NCBI RefSeq assembly: GCF_021655555.1
Contig: NZ_AP023086.1
Span: 4,246,685-4,310,684 of the forward strand
DNA: 64,000 bases
DNA from: Marinagarivorans cellulosilyticus
Lineage (GTDB): Bacteria > Pseudomonadota > Gammaproteobacteria > Pseudomonadales > Cellvibrionaceae
Direction: 5' to 3'
Positions within the stretch are counted from its first letter, which is position 1. The number at the start of each line of letters is the position of its first letter. Below are positions 54,994 to 63,459 of the stretch, piece after piece. The notes beneath the pieces were generated by a model. The model saw only the letters and a list, made by a program, of their open reading frames with translations, searched no databases and was not told the origin of the DNA. A program made the position numbers and the translations under genes.

Positions 54994-56778
54994 TCAAGCG
55001 ATGGTGATTAAAGTGTCGCCAACGGTAACAACGTTACCCTCGCGCACGCTAACTTCACCTACGACACCTGCCGCCGGAGCACTGACTTCCGTCTCCATCT
55101 TCATCGCTTCAAGTATCACAACAGGCTGCCCCTCTTGTACTTGCTGGCCTGGCGTAACCAGCACGCGAACAATATTACCCGCCAACGGTGCTTTAACTGG
55201 TGCACCGGCTCCACCACCAGCAGCGGCTGGCGCTGCAGGTACTGCGCCACCAGCTACAGGCACAACACCTGTTACATCGCCACCATTATTAACCGTTACG
55301 GTATAACTTGTACCCTCCACATTAACGGTGTAAATCTCTTCACCGCCATCGGTGGTAACTACAGCACTTTCGCTACCGGTGGGCACAGGTTCGAATGCGC
55401 TTGGGTTGTTGCGGTTTTCTAGGAATTTCAAACCTACCTGATTAAACAGCGCATAGGTCAGTACATCGTCGATTTCATTATCGCCAGCGGCTAGCGAAAT
55501 ATTGCGCTTTTGCGCCTCGTCTTTTAGCGCCTTCGCAAGCTTGTCTAGTTCTGGCTCAATCAAATCGGCTGGGCGACAAGTAATGGGTTCTTTGCCCTCT
55601 AGTACTTGGGCTTGTAGCTCGGCATTAACAGGGGCTGGCGTCGCGCCATATTCGCCGCGTAAAACACCTTGGGTTTCTTTCGAAATAGTGGCGTAGCGCT
55701 TGCCACTTAAAACATTAATAACCGCCTGTGTACCAACAATTTGTGAAGTTGGCGTTACTAAAGGCAAAAAGCCAAGGTCTTCACGTACGCGCGGGATTTC
55801 TTCAAGCACCTCGTCCAAACGATCGGCAGCGCCTTGCTCCTTAAGTTGCCCTTCCATATTGGTCAGCATGCCGCCTGGCACTTGTGCAGTAAGAATGCGT
55901 ACATCCACACCTTTAAGCGCGCCTTCAAACTTAGCGTATTTTTTGCGTACATCGCGGAAGTAAAGCGCGATATCTTGCAGCAAGGCGAGATCTAACCCCG
56001 TTTCGCGCTCGGTGCCCTCAAGTGTAGCCACGAGGGTTTCGGTGGGGCTGTGGCCATAAGTCATCGACATTGAAGAAATGGCGGTATCGACATTATCAAT
56101 ACCCGCTTCCACGCACTTAAGAATGGTGGCATGGGCCAAGCCCGTCGTCGCGTGGCACTGCATATGAATAGGAATATCGCAGGATTCTTTAAGGCGTTTA
56201 ACCAACTCGTAACCTTCATAGGGTTTTAACAGACCGGCCATATCTTTAATGGCGATAGAGTCGGCGCCCATGTCCTCGATTTTTTTGCCCTGCTCTACCC
56301 ATAAGTCCATAGTGTGCACAGGACTTAGCGTATAAGAGATAGTACCTTGCGCATGCTTACCAGTTTCTTTTACTGCTTTTAATGCGGTTTCGATATTGCG
56401 CATATCGTTCATGGCATCAAATACGCGGAAGACATCAACACCATTATGGGCTGCGCGCTCTACAAATTTGAAGACCACGTCATCCGCATAATGGCGGTAA
56501 CCTAAAATATTTTGCCCGCGGAACAGCATTTGTTGCGGCGTATTGGGCATGGCTTTTTTAAGTTCGCGAATACGGTCCCAAGGGTCTTCCCCTAAGTAGC
56601 GAATGCAGCTATCAAAGGTCGCCCCACCCCAAGATTCCAAAGACCAAAAGCCCACTTTATCGAGTTTTTCTGCGATTGGCAGCATGTCGTCAATGCGCAT
56701 GCGCGTAGCAAACAATGATTGATGCGCATCACGCAGGACAACATCGGTAATACCTAATGGCTTTTGAACTTTAGTCAT
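54994..56778 (-). CDS. oadA: Oxaloacetate decarboxylase alpha subunit (biotin-containing)
   Basis: From the ATG at 56778 the protein has 594 residues: an N-terminal carboxyltransferase TIM barrel (DVVLRDAHQSLFATRMR), a conserved-carboxylase domain and a C-terminal biotinyl domain with EAMKMETEV, where Lys carries biotin. An Ala/Pro/Gly-rich linker precedes the biotin domain. It transfers CO2 from oxaloacetate to biotin. A 32-residue-shorter alternative start was not favoured. Confidence 0.95.
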   Translation of the reverse strand: MTKVQKPLGITDVVLRDAHQSLFATRMRIDDMLPIAEKLDKVGFWSLESWGGATFDSCIRYLGEDPWDRIRELKKAMPNTPQQMLFRGQNILGYRHYADDVVFKFVERAAHNGVDVFRVFDAMNDMRNIETALKAVKETGKHAQGTISYTLSPVHTMDLWVEQGKKIEDMGADSIAIKDMAGLLKPYEGYELVKRLKESCDIPIHMQCHATTGLAHATILKCVEAGIDNVDTAISSMSMTYGHSPTETLVATLEGTERETGLDLALLQDIALYFRDVRKKYAKFEGALKGVDVRILTAQVPGGMLTNMEGQLKEQGAADRLDEVLEEIPRVREDLGFLPLVTPTSQIVGTQAVINVLSGKRYATISKETQGVLRGEYGATPAPVNAELQAQVLEGKEPITCRPADLIEPELDKLAKALKDEAQKRNISLAAGDNEIDDVLTYALFNQVGLKFLENRNNPSAFEPVPTGSESAVVTTDGGEEIYTVNVEGTSYTVTVNNGGDVTGVVPVAGGAVPAAPAAAGGGAGAPVKAPLAGNIVRVLVTPGQQVQEGQPVVILEAMKMETEVSAPAAGVVGEVSVREGNVVTVGDTLITIA

Positions 56779-56843
56779 AATTTCTTCTCTACAATTCGGG
56801 TTGCAACACAAGTGTTGAAGCGCTTTTGTACTGGCTCAAATAA

Positions 56844-57098
56844 TTAGCGGGCCTGCTTAGCGCGATGCTGATGAATAGCTTCCTGAATAACGGTTAGGAC
56901 TTTAGGATCAACAGGTGCTGTTGATGCAGCAGGTTTAACAGGTTCGACGGGGATGGGCTGTTCCGGCTCGGGAATATAACGATTCACAAACCAAGACATC
57001 GTACGCGTTAAAAAGACGAGCAACGTTAGGAAGACGAATACCGCGCCCATCCCAAAGATCATCAGGTCAAAACCTTGTTCCATTATTGTTTGTTGCAT
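56844..57098 (-). CDS. oadG: Oxaloacetate decarboxylase gamma subunit
   Basis: The 84-residue protein has one N-terminal membrane helix (about residues 10-32), a Pro-rich linker and a short C-terminal basic tail, as in OadG. It anchors OadA to OadB. It is the first gene of oadGAB; 65 bp separate it from oadA. Confidence 0.88.
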   Translation of the reverse strand: MQQTIMEQGFDLMIFGMGAVFVFLTLLVFLTRTMSWFVNRYIPEPEQPIPVEPVKPAASTAPVDPKVLTVIQEAIHQHRAKQAR

Positions 57099-57444
57099 GT
57101 TCTAACTCCGCAGCCAATTTGGCGTTAAACGCCCTGTTAACACTTGAGTGCACCGTCGGCACCCCTGCAAAAAGCGGGCACATTCTACCTCAAACACAAA
57201 AAAACGCGACCACCTTATCCTAGAATTATTGCGATTTTGAGCTTGAAAACAGTCAAAACGCTAGGCTTTCGCCCACCACAATGGCAGCGAAGGCCTTAAT
57301 AAAAACAAGGTTTTAGGCGCCAAAAGCCAGCGCTTTACTGCAGCAGCACCTAAGCCCAGCCCCACCTAAAAGGCCGCGCAGGATGACACATTTCATGACC
57401 ATGATACAATCCGCGCCCGTTTTTTAACCAGCGCGCGGCCTCTC
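57099..57444. other. Divergent promoter region of oadGAB and dusC
   Basis: This 346-bp region should contain both promoters. No clear structure, RNA gene or small ORF was recognised. Confidence 0.4.
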
Positions 57445-58389
57445 ATGCGTATATTTCTTGCCCCCATGGAGGGGGTAGTCGACCACAACCTTCGCAAACT
57501 TTACTGCGCGATTGGCGGTGTGGATTATGCCGTAACCGAATTTATCCGGGTATCGCAAAGCCGCCTGCCCGACCATGTCTTTTACCGCCTGTGCCCAGAG
57601 CTAACCCAACCTATTAAAATCCCTGTGCGCGTGCAACTATTAGGCAGCGACCCCGCCAATTTAGCAGAGCACGCCAAGCGCCTTGCCGACTTGGGCGCAA
57701 TTGGTATCGACCTAAACTTTGGCTGCCCCGCAAAAACCGTTAACAAAAGCCGAGGCGGCGCCTGCCTATTGCAAGAACCCAACTTACTGCACGACATTGC
57801 AAGTGCAGTGCGCACCGCAGTGCCGCAACACATACCCGTAACCGCCAAAATGCGCTTGGGCTTTAACGCCAGAGAAGGCTACATCGAAAATGCTCAAGCA
57901 CTGGCCAGCGGCGGTATTGCAGAGCTATTCGTCCACGGCCGCTCCAAAGTGGATGGCTATAAACCACCGGCCTACTGGCATGCCATAGGCGAAATACAAA
58001 GCGCCTTGAATATTCCCGTTATCGCCAACGGTGAAATGTGGACACCTAACGATGTAAAACAATGCCTTGACGAATCTGGCTGTACCGACGTTATGCTGGG
58101 GCGCGGTTTATTAGCCACGCCAGACTTAGCACTTGCGGTAAAAGCGTTGCACAACAACCAAGCATACTGCTTTATGCCTTGGCAGCACATTTTGCCCAAA
58201 GTATGGCAATACCACCTTTCTACGCTAGAAAGCTACGACCCCAAGTACGCAGGCAACCGGCTTAAACAGTGGCTAATGTATTTACAACTCAACTACCCCG
58301 AAGCAAAACCTTTTTTTGAAGCGATAAAAAGAATGCGCACGGCACAAGAGCTCGAAAACGCTTACCACCGTTATCAAACAGGTTTTTAA
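57445..58389 (+). CDS. dusC: tRNA-dihydrouridine(16) synthase
   Basis: The 314-residue FMN protein opens with RIFLAPMEGVVDHNLRK and has the Dus motifs IDLNFGCPAKTVNKS (catalytic Cys in the GGACLL segment) and LFVHGRS. The C-terminal region fits DusC (position 16 of tRNA). It converges with ggt. Confidence 0.9.
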   Translation: MRIFLAPMEGVVDHNLRKLYCAIGGVDYAVTEFIRVSQSRLPDHVFYRLCPELTQPIKIPVRVQLLGSDPANLAEHAKRLADLGAIGIDLNFGCPAKTVNKSRGGACLLQEPNLLHDIASAVRTAVPQHIPVTAKMRLGFNAREGYIENAQALASGGIAELFVHGRSKVDGYKPPAYWHAIGEIQSALNIPVIANGEMWTPNDVKQCLDESGCTDVMLGRGLLATPDLALAVKALHNNQAYCFMPWQHILPKVWQYHLSTLESYDPKYAGNRLKQWLMYLQLNYPEAKPFFEAIKRMRTAQELENAYHRYQTGF

Positions 58390-58399
58390 ACCACATAAC

Positions 58400-60154
58400 C
58401 TAGGGGACAGCCCTCTGGTTGCGCCTTATAACTCTGGGCTCGGTTACAGCCGTAAATTTGCCATCTTTAAACGATATCGCTTGCGTGCCACCAAAATCAC
58501 CAGCCGCGCGTAAAGGGTGTCCTTTGGCCTTAAGTGCTTTTGCCACCTCGCCATCAAGCGGCAACTCGGTAAACAACCAATTGGGCCGCCACTGATGGTG
58601 CACACGCGGTGTATCTATAGCGCTAAGTAAAGGTTTATCTAAAGCCAGCGTATTGACTAGCGCCTGTAGAACCTGGGAAATAATTGTGGGACCACCGGCT
58701 GCCCCCAGAGTAAGTACCGGCGCACCGTTTTTAAGAACTAATGTGGGGCTCATACTGGAAAGCGGCCGTTTGCCTGGCGCAATACTGTTGGCCTCAGCAC
58801 CAACCAAACCAAATGCATTGGGCACCCCAGGCAACGCCGAAAAATCATCCATTTGGTTGTTCAGCAATACGCCGGTTCCCGGCACAATCACCTTACTACC
58901 GAAACTGGTATTTAATGTTGTCGTAATCGCGACCCAATTGCCCTTGGCATCGGCCGTCGTTAGGTGCGTGGTGTGCTTATTAAGTTGCTGATAAAAGAAG
59001 TCTTTACTGGCACCAGGAGGAAGGCTATGCCCTTTCACATCAGCCGCTTTAGATAAATCTATTTGCTTGCGCAAGCTGGCGCCGTATTCTGGCGAGATTA
59101 AGCCGCGCGGCACAGGGCTGAAATCGGCATCCCCTAACCAATAGGCGCGGTCGGCAAAAGCCAGCTTCATTGCTTCGGCAATAACATGGTAGCGTTCGGC
59201 CTCGGGCATTTTGGCCAAAGGCTCTGCCGCCAAAATATTAAGCATTTGCGCAATATGTGCGCCACCAGAACTAGGCGGCCCAAAACCGTAAATGTCGTAA
59301 CCCATAAACTGGCTATGTACCGGCTTGCGGTGCACTGTTTTATAAGCGGCAAAATCCTCTGCCGTCACCATGCCCCCGTTGGCTTGCATCCATTGCGCTG
59401 TTTTAGCTGCAAAAGCGCCGCGGTAAAACCATTGCGGCCCATGCTTTGCTAACAAACGGTACGTTGCCGCCAGATCAGCCTGCTTTAGTACAGCGCCCGC
59501 GGCTAAAGGTTTGCCTTGCGGAGTTAGAAATACTTTTGCTGTTGCGGGGAATTTAGCAATATCACCCGCTTTGGCCGATAGCCGCTTAGCCAAGGTGTTA
59601 TCGATAGGGAAACCCAATTCCGCAAGTTCGGCTGCCGGCGATAAAACATCGGCAAAATTGAGCTTACCGCCCATTTGTTGTAAATCGTATAGCGCTTGTA
59701 CCGAACCTGGCACCCCCACCGCCAAAGCCCCCGTTTTACTAAGGCCACGATTAACCTCAGGCGTAACGCCTTGCGCCAGTTCGGCTGCGCTTTGCGGTTT
59801 TAAATAAAGTGCACGGTGCGCTTTGGCTGGCGCCATTTCGCGGCCATCTATTGCAATAATTTCACCGTTAGCTAAGCGCGCCAAAATAAAACAACCGCCA
59901 CCAATACCCGAATTATGGCTATCGACCACACCTAGCGTGAATGCCGCCGCTAATGCCGCATCAATGGCATTGCCACCTCGATTAAAAGCATCAACAGCCG
60001 CCTGCGTTGCCAAAGGCTGCACAGTGGCTATCGCACCTTTTTGCTCTGGCAGCACAACAGCATAATCCGCACTAGCTGTTTGCCCGCCGGCACAGGCAAG
60101 CACACTCGCCACACTAAAAAAAATGCCACTTACACAAGCTAAGACGGTTTTCAT
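58400..60154 (-). CDS. ggt: Gamma-glutamyltransferase
   Basis: From the ATG at 60154 the protein has 584 residues: a signal peptide with a lipobox-like LAC (Cys about 21), the large subunit and the small subunit starting at the catalytic Thr of HTTHLTTADAKGN. GGT cleaves glutathione and gamma-glutamyl compounds in the periplasm after self-cleavage at that Thr. The usual PLSSMSPT motif is present. The first in-frame ATG at 60196 overlaps the methyltransferase stop and is less likely. Confidence 0.92.
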   Translation of the reverse strand: MKTVLACVSGIFFSVASVLACAGGQTASADYAVVLPEQKGAIATVQPLATQAAVDAFNRGGNAIDAALAAAFTLGVVDSHNSGIGGGCFILARLANGEIIAIDGREMAPAKAHRALYLKPQSAAELAQGVTPEVNRGLSKTGALAVGVPGSVQALYDLQQMGGKLNFADVLSPAAELAELGFPIDNTLAKRLSAKAGDIAKFPATAKVFLTPQGKPLAAGAVLKQADLAATYRLLAKHGPQWFYRGAFAAKTAQWMQANGGMVTAEDFAAYKTVHRKPVHSQFMGYDIYGFGPPSSGGAHIAQMLNILAAEPLAKMPEAERYHVIAEAMKLAFADRAYWLGDADFSPVPRGLISPEYGASLRKQIDLSKAADVKGHSLPPGASKDFFYQQLNKHTTHLTTADAKGNWVAITTTLNTSFGSKVIVPGTGVLLNNQMDDFSALPGVPNAFGLVGAEANSIAPGKRPLSSMSPTLVLKNGAPVLTLGAAGGPTIISQVLQALVNTLALDKPLLSAIDTPRVHHQWRPNWLFTELPLDGEVAKALKAKGHPLRAAGDFGGTQAISFKDGKFTAVTEPRVIRRNQRAVP

Positions 60155-60195
60155 ACAGTTTTTTGATCCATCGACAATGGGCTTTAATGGACACA

Positions 60196-60804
60196 CTATG
60201 CCACAGGAACATCCAACACATAACCGCGAGCATTATAAGGATGTGGAACAAACCAAGCGTCGCAAAGGGCATCGAGCTTTTCACAAGCGCGCGTAGCCAT
60301 ATCGGTAAATGGTTGCCGACCAGGGTCGGTAATAATTGAGCGCACACCTTGTTTTTGCGCGCGCCGCAATAAGTTAAATAGCAAAGGTGCTAGGTTGTCC
60401 CAAAAACAAATGTCGCCACCAACAATGACATCGAATTGCGCTAATTGTGCAGCCGTCACCGCCTGATACCCTTTAACCCAAGGCGTGACCGATACGCCAT
60501 TTAACGCGGCATGATGTTCCACAAACGGAATAACGCTAGCATCCACATCCAAACAGGTAACTTGCGCATCAAACTGTTTAGCGCAATAAATGCCGGTCAA
60601 CCCCCAGCCACAACCCACCTCTAAAACGCGAGCGCCTTGCTCAATAGGGAATTCCTGTAGGTAATCCATCAGAAGCAAACTCGAGCGCCACAGCTTATTG
60701 CCATGATGGCTAGGTTGGCCATGCTCGCGCCTTAGCGCTCGAATATCACGGTGATTATTATTTAACACCGTAAGACCAAAGACTTGACGACTTGTCGTAG
60801 ACAC
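60196..60804 (-). CDS. Class I SAM-dependent methyltransferase (protein-methyltransferase-like)
   Basis: The 202-residue protein has the SAM motif VLEVGCGWGLTGIYCA (about residues 60-75), CLDVDASVIPF, and a post-I motif DVIVGGDICFWD. It resembles the lysine-methyltransferase-like (METTL) group. The target is unknown. It is 41 bp upstream of ggt on the same strand. Confidence 0.78.
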   Translation of the reverse strand: MSTTSRQVFGLTVLNNNHRDIRALRREHGQPSHHGNKLWRSSLLLMDYLQEFPIEQGARVLEVGCGWGLTGIYCAKQFDAQVTCLDVDASVIPFVEHHAALNGVSVTPWVKGYQAVTAAQLAQFDVIVGGDICFWDNLAPLLFNLLRRAQKQGVRSIITDPGRQPFTDMATRACEKLDALCDAWFVPHPYNARGYVLDVPVA

Positions 60805-60948
60805 TGCTTTTCTCTCGACTCAAAACTACCCACTACGCGGGTAAGGTACAAAGTAATAATGTTTACTCGCCAGCCACCTATTCCGACGTCACCTTTGAAA
60901 GCCAATAGCCTCTCGCGGCGACAACTTGCGCACTACCATCAGTGGCAA

Positions 60949-61104
60949 CTAGCTGGCAACAAACACAACAATACCAATAACACCGGCAACTGCAATAGCG
61001 TAGGTAACAATAGTAATGCTATGTGTTACCAAAAGGCCATCGGGCAACTTAGGCAGTGCAAACAACGCCCCCGTCGACACCAACAGCACCGCCAACAATG
61101 ACAC
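60949..61104 (-). CDS. Possible small two-helix membrane protein (51 aa)
   Basis: A GTG-started frame of 51 residues, below the usual size cut-off, encodes two hydrophobic segments (about residues 3-18 and 29-50). AGGG lies 8 bp upstream of the GTG. There is no recognised family. It may be real or a chance frame in a decayed region. Confidence 0.3.
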   Translation of the reverse strand: MSLLAVLLVSTGALFALPKLPDGLLVTHSITIVTYAIAVAGVIGIVVFVAS

Positions 61105-61114
61105 CTTTTCAACC

Positions 61115-61321
61115 CTACACTCTAAAGACTAAGGAGGTGCGCCACTTCGCGTCGAGGCTTGCATCGCCAGAACGCACTTGAATGCTAGCGGCGCCAATGT
61201 AACAACTGACGACAATAACGGCGGAGGCAAGGCCATTAGCATCAGTAACGCCAAGGCTTCTCGCCAGCCCCAAACCGCCGCCTGCAAAAAAGCTTACACC
61301 TGAGTCTTCGGCGACAGCTTT
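61115..61321 (-). pseudogene. Remnant of a bacterial Ig-like (Big-1-type) domain
   Basis: A 68-codon open frame without a start codon reads like one Ig-like repeat: SGVSFFAGGGLG, then GVTDANGLASAVIVV, GAASIQVRSGD. The TDANG-ASA pattern is typical of bacterial Ig-like domains of surface proteins. It ends at a TAG and is probably the rest of a lost adhesin-like gene. Confidence 0.4.
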
Positions 61322-61366
61322 TCAAACTGTTATACTGGGTGCGTAATCACGGGCTAGGCACAACAC

Positions 61367-62920
61367 ATGGCAAGCAAACGCAAACTCCCTATTGGCATTC
61401 AATCGTTAAGCGAAATTATTAACGGCGGTTATTACTATGTTGATAAAACCCCCTACGCCCACGCCTTGATAGAGCAAGGTAAATTCTATTTCCTCTCCCG
61501 CCCACGCCGTTTTGGTAAGAGTTTATTTTTAGACACCCTACAACAATTATTTGAAGGGCGGCGTGAGTTATTTAACGGCCTTTTTATTGAAGACAAATGG
61601 GACTGGGAAATAACAAACCCTGTGGTGCGCTTTAGCTTCGGTGATGGCGTTGCACAAGGGCGTACTGCACTCGATGAGCGCATTGGCTACCAGCTACGCA
61701 GTAATGCTGAGCGTTTGGGTGTAAAAATACACCCCACTGATGATATTCTCGGGCAATTTCGCACGCTTCTAATAGGCGCCCACAAAAAATACGGCCAAGG
61801 CGTTGTATTGCTCATCGACGAATACGACAAGCCCATTCTCGATAACATCGAAAACACCGAAATAGCCACCCAAAACCGTGAGGGCTTAAAAAACCTGTAT
61901 AGCGTAATAAAAGACGCCGACCCGTTTTTAAAATTTGTGCTGCTAACGGGTGTGAGCAAATTTAGCAAGGTGAGTTTGTTTAGTGGTTTAAATAATTTAA
62001 ACGATATTACCTTAGATGCCAAATATTCTGCCATTTGTGGTTATACCGATACTGATATTGATGAGATATTTGAGTTTGAACTCGCAGGCCTAGACCGCGA
62101 CAAAATTCGTGAGTGGTATAAGGGTTATAATTGGCTTGGCGCCTCTGTGTACAACCCATTTGATGTGCTTTTACTATTAGAAAAACGCGAATTTAAACCC
62201 TATTGGTTTGAAAGCGCGACACCTACTTTTTTGATAAAGATGCTCAAAGAGCGCTGCTTTTTTACCCCTAAGCTTAACTTCTTACAAACCAGTGAGGCGC
62301 TAATTTCACGCTTTGATGTAGAAAATATAGGTACAGAAGCACTACTTTTTCAAACGGGCTACTTGACTATTAAGAACCGCGAAGAATTTACCCACGGAAA
62401 ATGGGTTTACGAGCTAAGTTACCCCAACCAAGAAGTGCAGTGCAGTTTAAATGAGGCGCTATTGCCCGCCCTAGGCGTAGATGCCGAAACCGCATTACTC
62501 AGCAGCATGGGAATATTAAAAGCTCTAAAAACCCGCAATTTCGAATTACTAAAGCAACACCTAAAAGCTTTATACGCCAGCATCCCCCACGATTGGTACC
62601 GCAACAATCCCATTAATAACTACGAAGGCCACTACGCGAGCATTTTTTACAGCCACTTTGCGGCTTTAGGTTTGCAGGTGGCGGTGGAAGATTCTAGTGT
62701 GAATGGCAAAGTGGATATGACTATTCAATTTAATAGCACGACGTTTATCTTTGAATTTAAAGTGGTGGAAGATAAGCCCCTGGGTAATGCGCTAGCGCAA
62801 ATTAAAGCCAATAATTATGCGCAGAAATATGTAAAAGAAGGCTGGACTATTTATGGCATTGGGGTGGAATTTAGTAAGGCGCAGCGGCAGGTGGTGGCGC
62901 TAGAGGCGGAAGAAATTTGA
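61367..62920 (+). CDS. AAA-ATPase-like protein with C-terminal PD-(D/E)XK domain
   Basis: The 517-residue protein has an N-terminal AAA-ATPase_like domain with KLPIGIQSLSEIINGGYYYVDKT, a Walker A-type RPRRFGKSLFL (about 46-56) and a Walker B VVLLIDEYDKP. The C-terminal DUF1703-type nuclease fold has the D...EFK pair (GKVDMTIQFNSTTFIFEFK, about 450-468). The family is common in mobile or variable regions of Bacteroidetes and some Proteobacteria; its role is not settled. It is the last gene before the tRNA fragment. Confidence 0.82.
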   Translation: MASKRKLPIGIQSLSEIINGGYYYVDKTPYAHALIEQGKFYFLSRPRRFGKSLFLDTLQQLFEGRRELFNGLFIEDKWDWEITNPVVRFSFGDGVAQGRTALDERIGYQLRSNAERLGVKIHPTDDILGQFRTLLIGAHKKYGQGVVLLIDEYDKPILDNIENTEIATQNREGLKNLYSVIKDADPFLKFVLLTGVSKFSKVSLFSGLNNLNDITLDAKYSAICGYTDTDIDEIFEFELAGLDRDKIREWYKGYNWLGASVYNPFDVLLLLEKREFKPYWFESATPTFLIKMLKERCFFTPKLNFLQTSEALISRFDVENIGTEALLFQTGYLTIKNREEFTHGKWVYELSYPNQEVQCSLNEALLPALGVDAETALLSSMGILKALKTRNFELLKQHLKALYASIPHDWYRNNPINNYEGHYASIFYSHFAALGLQVAVEDSSVNGKVDMTIQFNSTTFIFEFKVVEDKPLGNALAQIKANNYAQKYVKEGWTIYGIGVEFSKAQRQVVALEAEEI

Positions 62921-63352
62921 AGCGGGGGCAGAAAATACGAAGCGGGATTCGGGAAACTGGATTCGAGAGGCGAGCGGCTGGAACCAAGACGTTTGATCCA
63001 GCGAAACTATTAACTTTCTGGACTTAGTCATAACACACTCCAACAAACAGCTCTCTTTTAGGTATAGCAAAACCGGAATAACGAAAAGGGACACTCACTC
63101 TAAAAAAATCAAAACTATCCGCCCCCCTGTTTCAGAGTCAGCAATATTTTTCAAATAAAGCTGTAGCTCGCTGCCTTATGACCGCAGGCTATCAAAATGC
63201 ATTCCTAGAACAACAAGCCATATACCCAAGCTAAGTTAAGCCTAGCGGCGTGAGGAAAGTTGAGAGGAATAAGCGGCTGATCAGCCAAATAACGACTGGC
63301 AGCGCCGCCGATTAGGGGAGAAACACACTCTAGGGCAACAAAAATCAGACAC
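62921..63352. other. Gene-poor stretch with a possible RAYT transposase remnant
   Basis: From 63031 leftward on the minus strand an ATG opens MTKSRKLIVSLDQTSW, which resembles the first residues of REP-associated tyrosine transposases, but the likeness ends after about 17 codons. Nothing else was recognised in these 432 bp. Confidence 0.35.
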
Positions 63353-63379
63353 AAAAAAGCCCGCTATAAAAGCAGGCTT
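63353..63379 (-). terminator. Terminator behind the tRNA-Pro fragment
   Basis: An 8-bp stem (AAGCCTGC/GCGGGCTT on the minus strand, one G-U pair) with a 7-base loop is followed by a T6 run (plus-strand A at 63353-63358). Such terminators follow tRNA genes and show that the flank left of the tRNA fragment is the native downstream region. Confidence 0.78.
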
Positions 63380-63407
63380 CTAAGTCGTTGATAATCAACG
63401 GATAATA

Positions 63408-63459
63408 TGGTCGGGACAGCAGGATTTGAACCTACGACCCCCACACCCCCAGTGTGGTG
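63408..63459 (-). pseudogene. 3' half of a tRNA-Pro(GGG) gene, probable attachment-site scar
   Basis: The minus strand holds an intact anticodon arm (stem CCACA/TGTGG, 7-base loop CTGGGGG, anticodon GGG), a 5-base variable loop, a T arm (GTAGG TTCAAAT CCTGC), the 3' acceptor strand TGTCCCG, discriminator A and encoded CCA. The acceptor 5' strand and D arm are absent; the sequence upstream shows no tRNA. A 3' partial copy starting in the anticodon stem is what tyrosine integrases leave at the far end of an island. Confidence 0.85.

Noticed and set aside
60784..61101. 105-codon plus-strand open frame rich in Asn, Gln and His
   Set aside because: It has no ribosome binding site or recognisable domain and is antisense to the frame that encodes hydrophobic helices.
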